This document shows, one piece after another, positions 62,627 to 64,000 of a stretch of DNA of 64,000 bases. The DNA lies in the NCBI RefSeq assembly GCF_036199905.1, contig NZ_CP108109.1, forward strand, positions 2,170,001 through 2,234,000. The letters run 5' to 3'. Both the position numbers and the translations under genes were made by a program. The notes beneath the pieces are model-generated. The model was not told where the DNA came from. It ran no database searches and saw only the letters and a list, made by a program, of their open reading frames with translations. Position 1 is the first letter of the stretch. The number at the start of each line of letters is the position of its first letter. The DNA is from Streptomyces sp. NBC_00223 (GTDB taxonomy: Bacteria > Actinomycetota > Actinomycetes > Streptomycetales > Streptomycetaceae).

Positions 62627-63358
62627 TCAGACCTTGGATTTGTAGCCGCGGCCCCATTGGAGGCCCCAGCCGTAGAGGCGGTCCAGTTCGGCCTGGAAGC
62701 CGTAGACGTATTTGACCTCGCGCCGCACGATCAGCTCGCCCTTGCGGTTCTCGATCAGCACCACCGCGCACGACCTCGCCTGCGGCTCCCGCTCGGTGAG
62801 CGGGATCTCGATCCGCGGGCCCGAGCCGGGGAAGATCTCCACCTTCGCGTGCGTGCGGTCGAACGCCGGCGTGCCGTCGTAGATGTAGACGAAGACCAGC
62901 AGCCGCTTGAACTCGTCGCGCTTGTCGAAGTTGATGTACAGCGTCTCGCCCGACGTGCCGCCGAACCGGTCGTCGCCGCTCATCTGGACATAGGGCGGCG
63001 AGTCCAGGTCGCCGTGGAGCTTGCCCAGCGGCTGCACAACACCCTTGGAGCCGTCGGCCAGTTCGTACATGCACGCCAGGTCGAGGTCGACATTGACCAT
63101 GGCGGGCCCGGCCGCCTGCACCACCCGCGGCTTGAACACGTCCAACTGGCGGCTGAAGAAGCCGCCACGCTCGGCCGTCCACCCACCCGTGTCCGACGTC
63201 CGCATCTGCCAGGACAGATTGACCCGCATGTTGCCGACCGCGGCACCCTGCTTGGTCAGCGAGATCTCCGGCCGCCGCTTGGTGAGTTCCACGATGTGGG
63301 TGTTGGCCACGTCGAACCGCTGGGCGCCGCTGGGCCGCAGGAACTTCCACCAGGACAT
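62627..63358 (-). CDS. Ter-family (TerA/TerD-like) protein
   Basis: Protein of 243 residues. VDLDLACMYELADGSKGVVQPLG is the Ter-type beta-sandwich segment, with DVANTHIVELTKRRPEISLTKQG at the N terminus and ETLYINFDKRDEFKRLLVFVYIYDG in the middle. The ATG has GGGGAGGG. Companion of the TerC-like protein upstream; stress-related, metal-binding. Confidence 0.85.
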   Translation of the reverse strand: MSWWKFLRPSGAQRFDVANTHIVELTKRRPEISLTKQGAAVGNMRVNLSWQMRTSDTGGWTAERGGFFSRQLDVFKPRVVQAAGPAMVNVDLDLACMYELADGSKGVVQPLGKLHGDLDSPPYVQMSGDDRFGGTSGETLYINFDKRDEFKRLLVFVYIYDGTPAFDRTHAKVEIFPGSGPRIEIPLTEREPQARSCAVVLIENRKGELIVRREVKYVYGFQAELDRLYGWGLQWGRGYKSKV

Positions 63359-63471
63359 GTGCTCGTCACCCTCCCCTTGTTGTCGCCGTCCACCGGACGG
63401 ACACCACCTCGCGCCCGACACGACGCTGCCCCCGCCGGACGGCGAGGGCAGCGCTGAAGCGGGTGACCGGG

Positions 63472-64000
63472 TCAGACCCGGGTCACGGCCTCCGACGTGT
63501 CGTCCGACTCCTTCGATCCTTCCCCGTCCCGGCGGTTGCGTACCACCGAGGACCAGTACGAAGCAGCGATCAGAACAACACCGACCAGGCCCGTGATGAT
63601 CTCACTGACGTCGTACTTGATGGTGACCAGCAGAATGACGGCCAGCGCGCCGATCGCGTAGTGGGCGCCGTGCTCCAGGTAGACGTAGTCGTCCAGCGTG
63701 CCCTTGCGGACCAGGAAGACGGTCAGCGACCTGATGTACATCGCGCCGATGCCCAGACCCAGCGCGATCTCGAAGATGTCGTTGCTGATCGCGAAGGCGC
63801 CGACCACACCGTCGAAGGAGAAGGACGCGTCGATCACTTCCAGGTACAGGAACATGAAGAACGCGGCCTTGCCCGCGAGCCCGGCGACCTGACCCTTGCT
63901 CGGACCGCTCTTCTTCTCGACGGCCGCACCCTCGCCGCCGGCCTCGTCACCGTCGGCCCCATCGGCCTCGTCATCGTCTTCGAGCCGCTCCTCGAAGAAC
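63472..64000 (-). CDS. TerC/DUF475-family membrane protein, cut by the window end
   Basis: Only the C-terminal 175 residues are in the window; the frame is open through position 64000. An acidic loop (ERLEDDDEADGADGDEAGG) is followed by hydrophobic segments with EVIDASFSFDGVVGAFAIS, the TerC/DUF475 acidic motif, then LGIGAMYIRSLTVFLV. A charged C terminus ends the protein. Likely metal export in association with TerD proteins. Confidence 0.87.
   Translation of the reverse strand, partial: FFEERLEDDDEADGADGDEAGGEGAAVEKKSGPSKGQVAGLAGKAAFFMFLYLEVIDASFSFDGVVGAFAISNDIFEIALGLGIGAMYIRSLTVFLVRKGTLDDYVYLEHGAHYAIGALAVILLVTIKYDVSEIITGLVGVVLIAASYWSSVVRNRRDGEGSKESDDTSEAVTRV

Overview
The window is high-GC DNA with GTG/TTG starts, frequent 1-8 bp start/stop overlaps and actinomycete-typical families: XRE-DUF5753/DUF397 pairs, DUF6879, RsbW-like kinases, TerD proteins, EshA and a ram locus. 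It comes from a streptomycete chromosome (Streptomyces or a close relative).

Left part (0-15 kb), mostly accessory. A tight minus-strand operon (34-5301) encodes a methyltransferase, a TrpRS-like class I aminoacyl-tRNA synthetase homologue, a radical SAM enzyme with a CX14CX2C cluster motif, a TrpD-like phosphoribosyltransferase, a zinc alcohol dehydrogenase and a decayed HAD. It looks like an undescribed small-molecule pathway. Divergent from it are an XRE-plus-P-loop kinase and a GMP-kinase-like protein, followed by a convergent DUF1932 dehydrogenase/HAD pair. Three XRE/DUF397-type regulatory cassettes occur in the window; two are here. A complete IS256-family element (10966-12466, with an 8-bp target duplication) interrupts a small gene.

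Centre (15-48 kb). It contains a NarL-type regulator, two DHA2-type MFS transporters (one fused to a MarR-like domain), an amidase, and a glycosyltransferase/methyltransferase/cyclase-like operon divergent from a KstR-like TetR regulator with a perfect KstR-type operator between them. A complete SapB-type locus follows: ramC, a 40-residue precursor gene ramS, ramA and ramB on the minus strand, with convergent ramR. A stem-loop lies between ramS and ramA. Next come a yybP-ykoY manganese riboswitch with a TMEM165/GDT1 manganese exporter, a FetB-like permease, a DedA protein and an EshA-type family 2B encapsulin carrying a cyclic-nucleotide-binding domain, with no cargo gene in sight.

Right part (48-64 kb). 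A tRNA-Val(TAC), a coiled-coil protein, an FmdB zinc ribbon, an O-methyltransferase and a P-loop kinase precede a Ter-type stress locus: HAD, PRTase-TRSP-StiP fusion, citrate-lyase-beta-like protein, a TerD protein, a membrane-anchored periplasmic-binding protein coupled to a P-loop NTPase, another Ter-family protein and a TerC/DUF475 membrane protein cut by the window end.

Three gene-free stretches (about 25.1-25.9, 50.3-50.9 and 62.0-62.6 kb) are filled with degenerate long repeats of unknown role. A six-copy array with a period of about 23 bp lies at 18.02-18.15 kb. All functions are read from motifs and gene order; no database search was possible.
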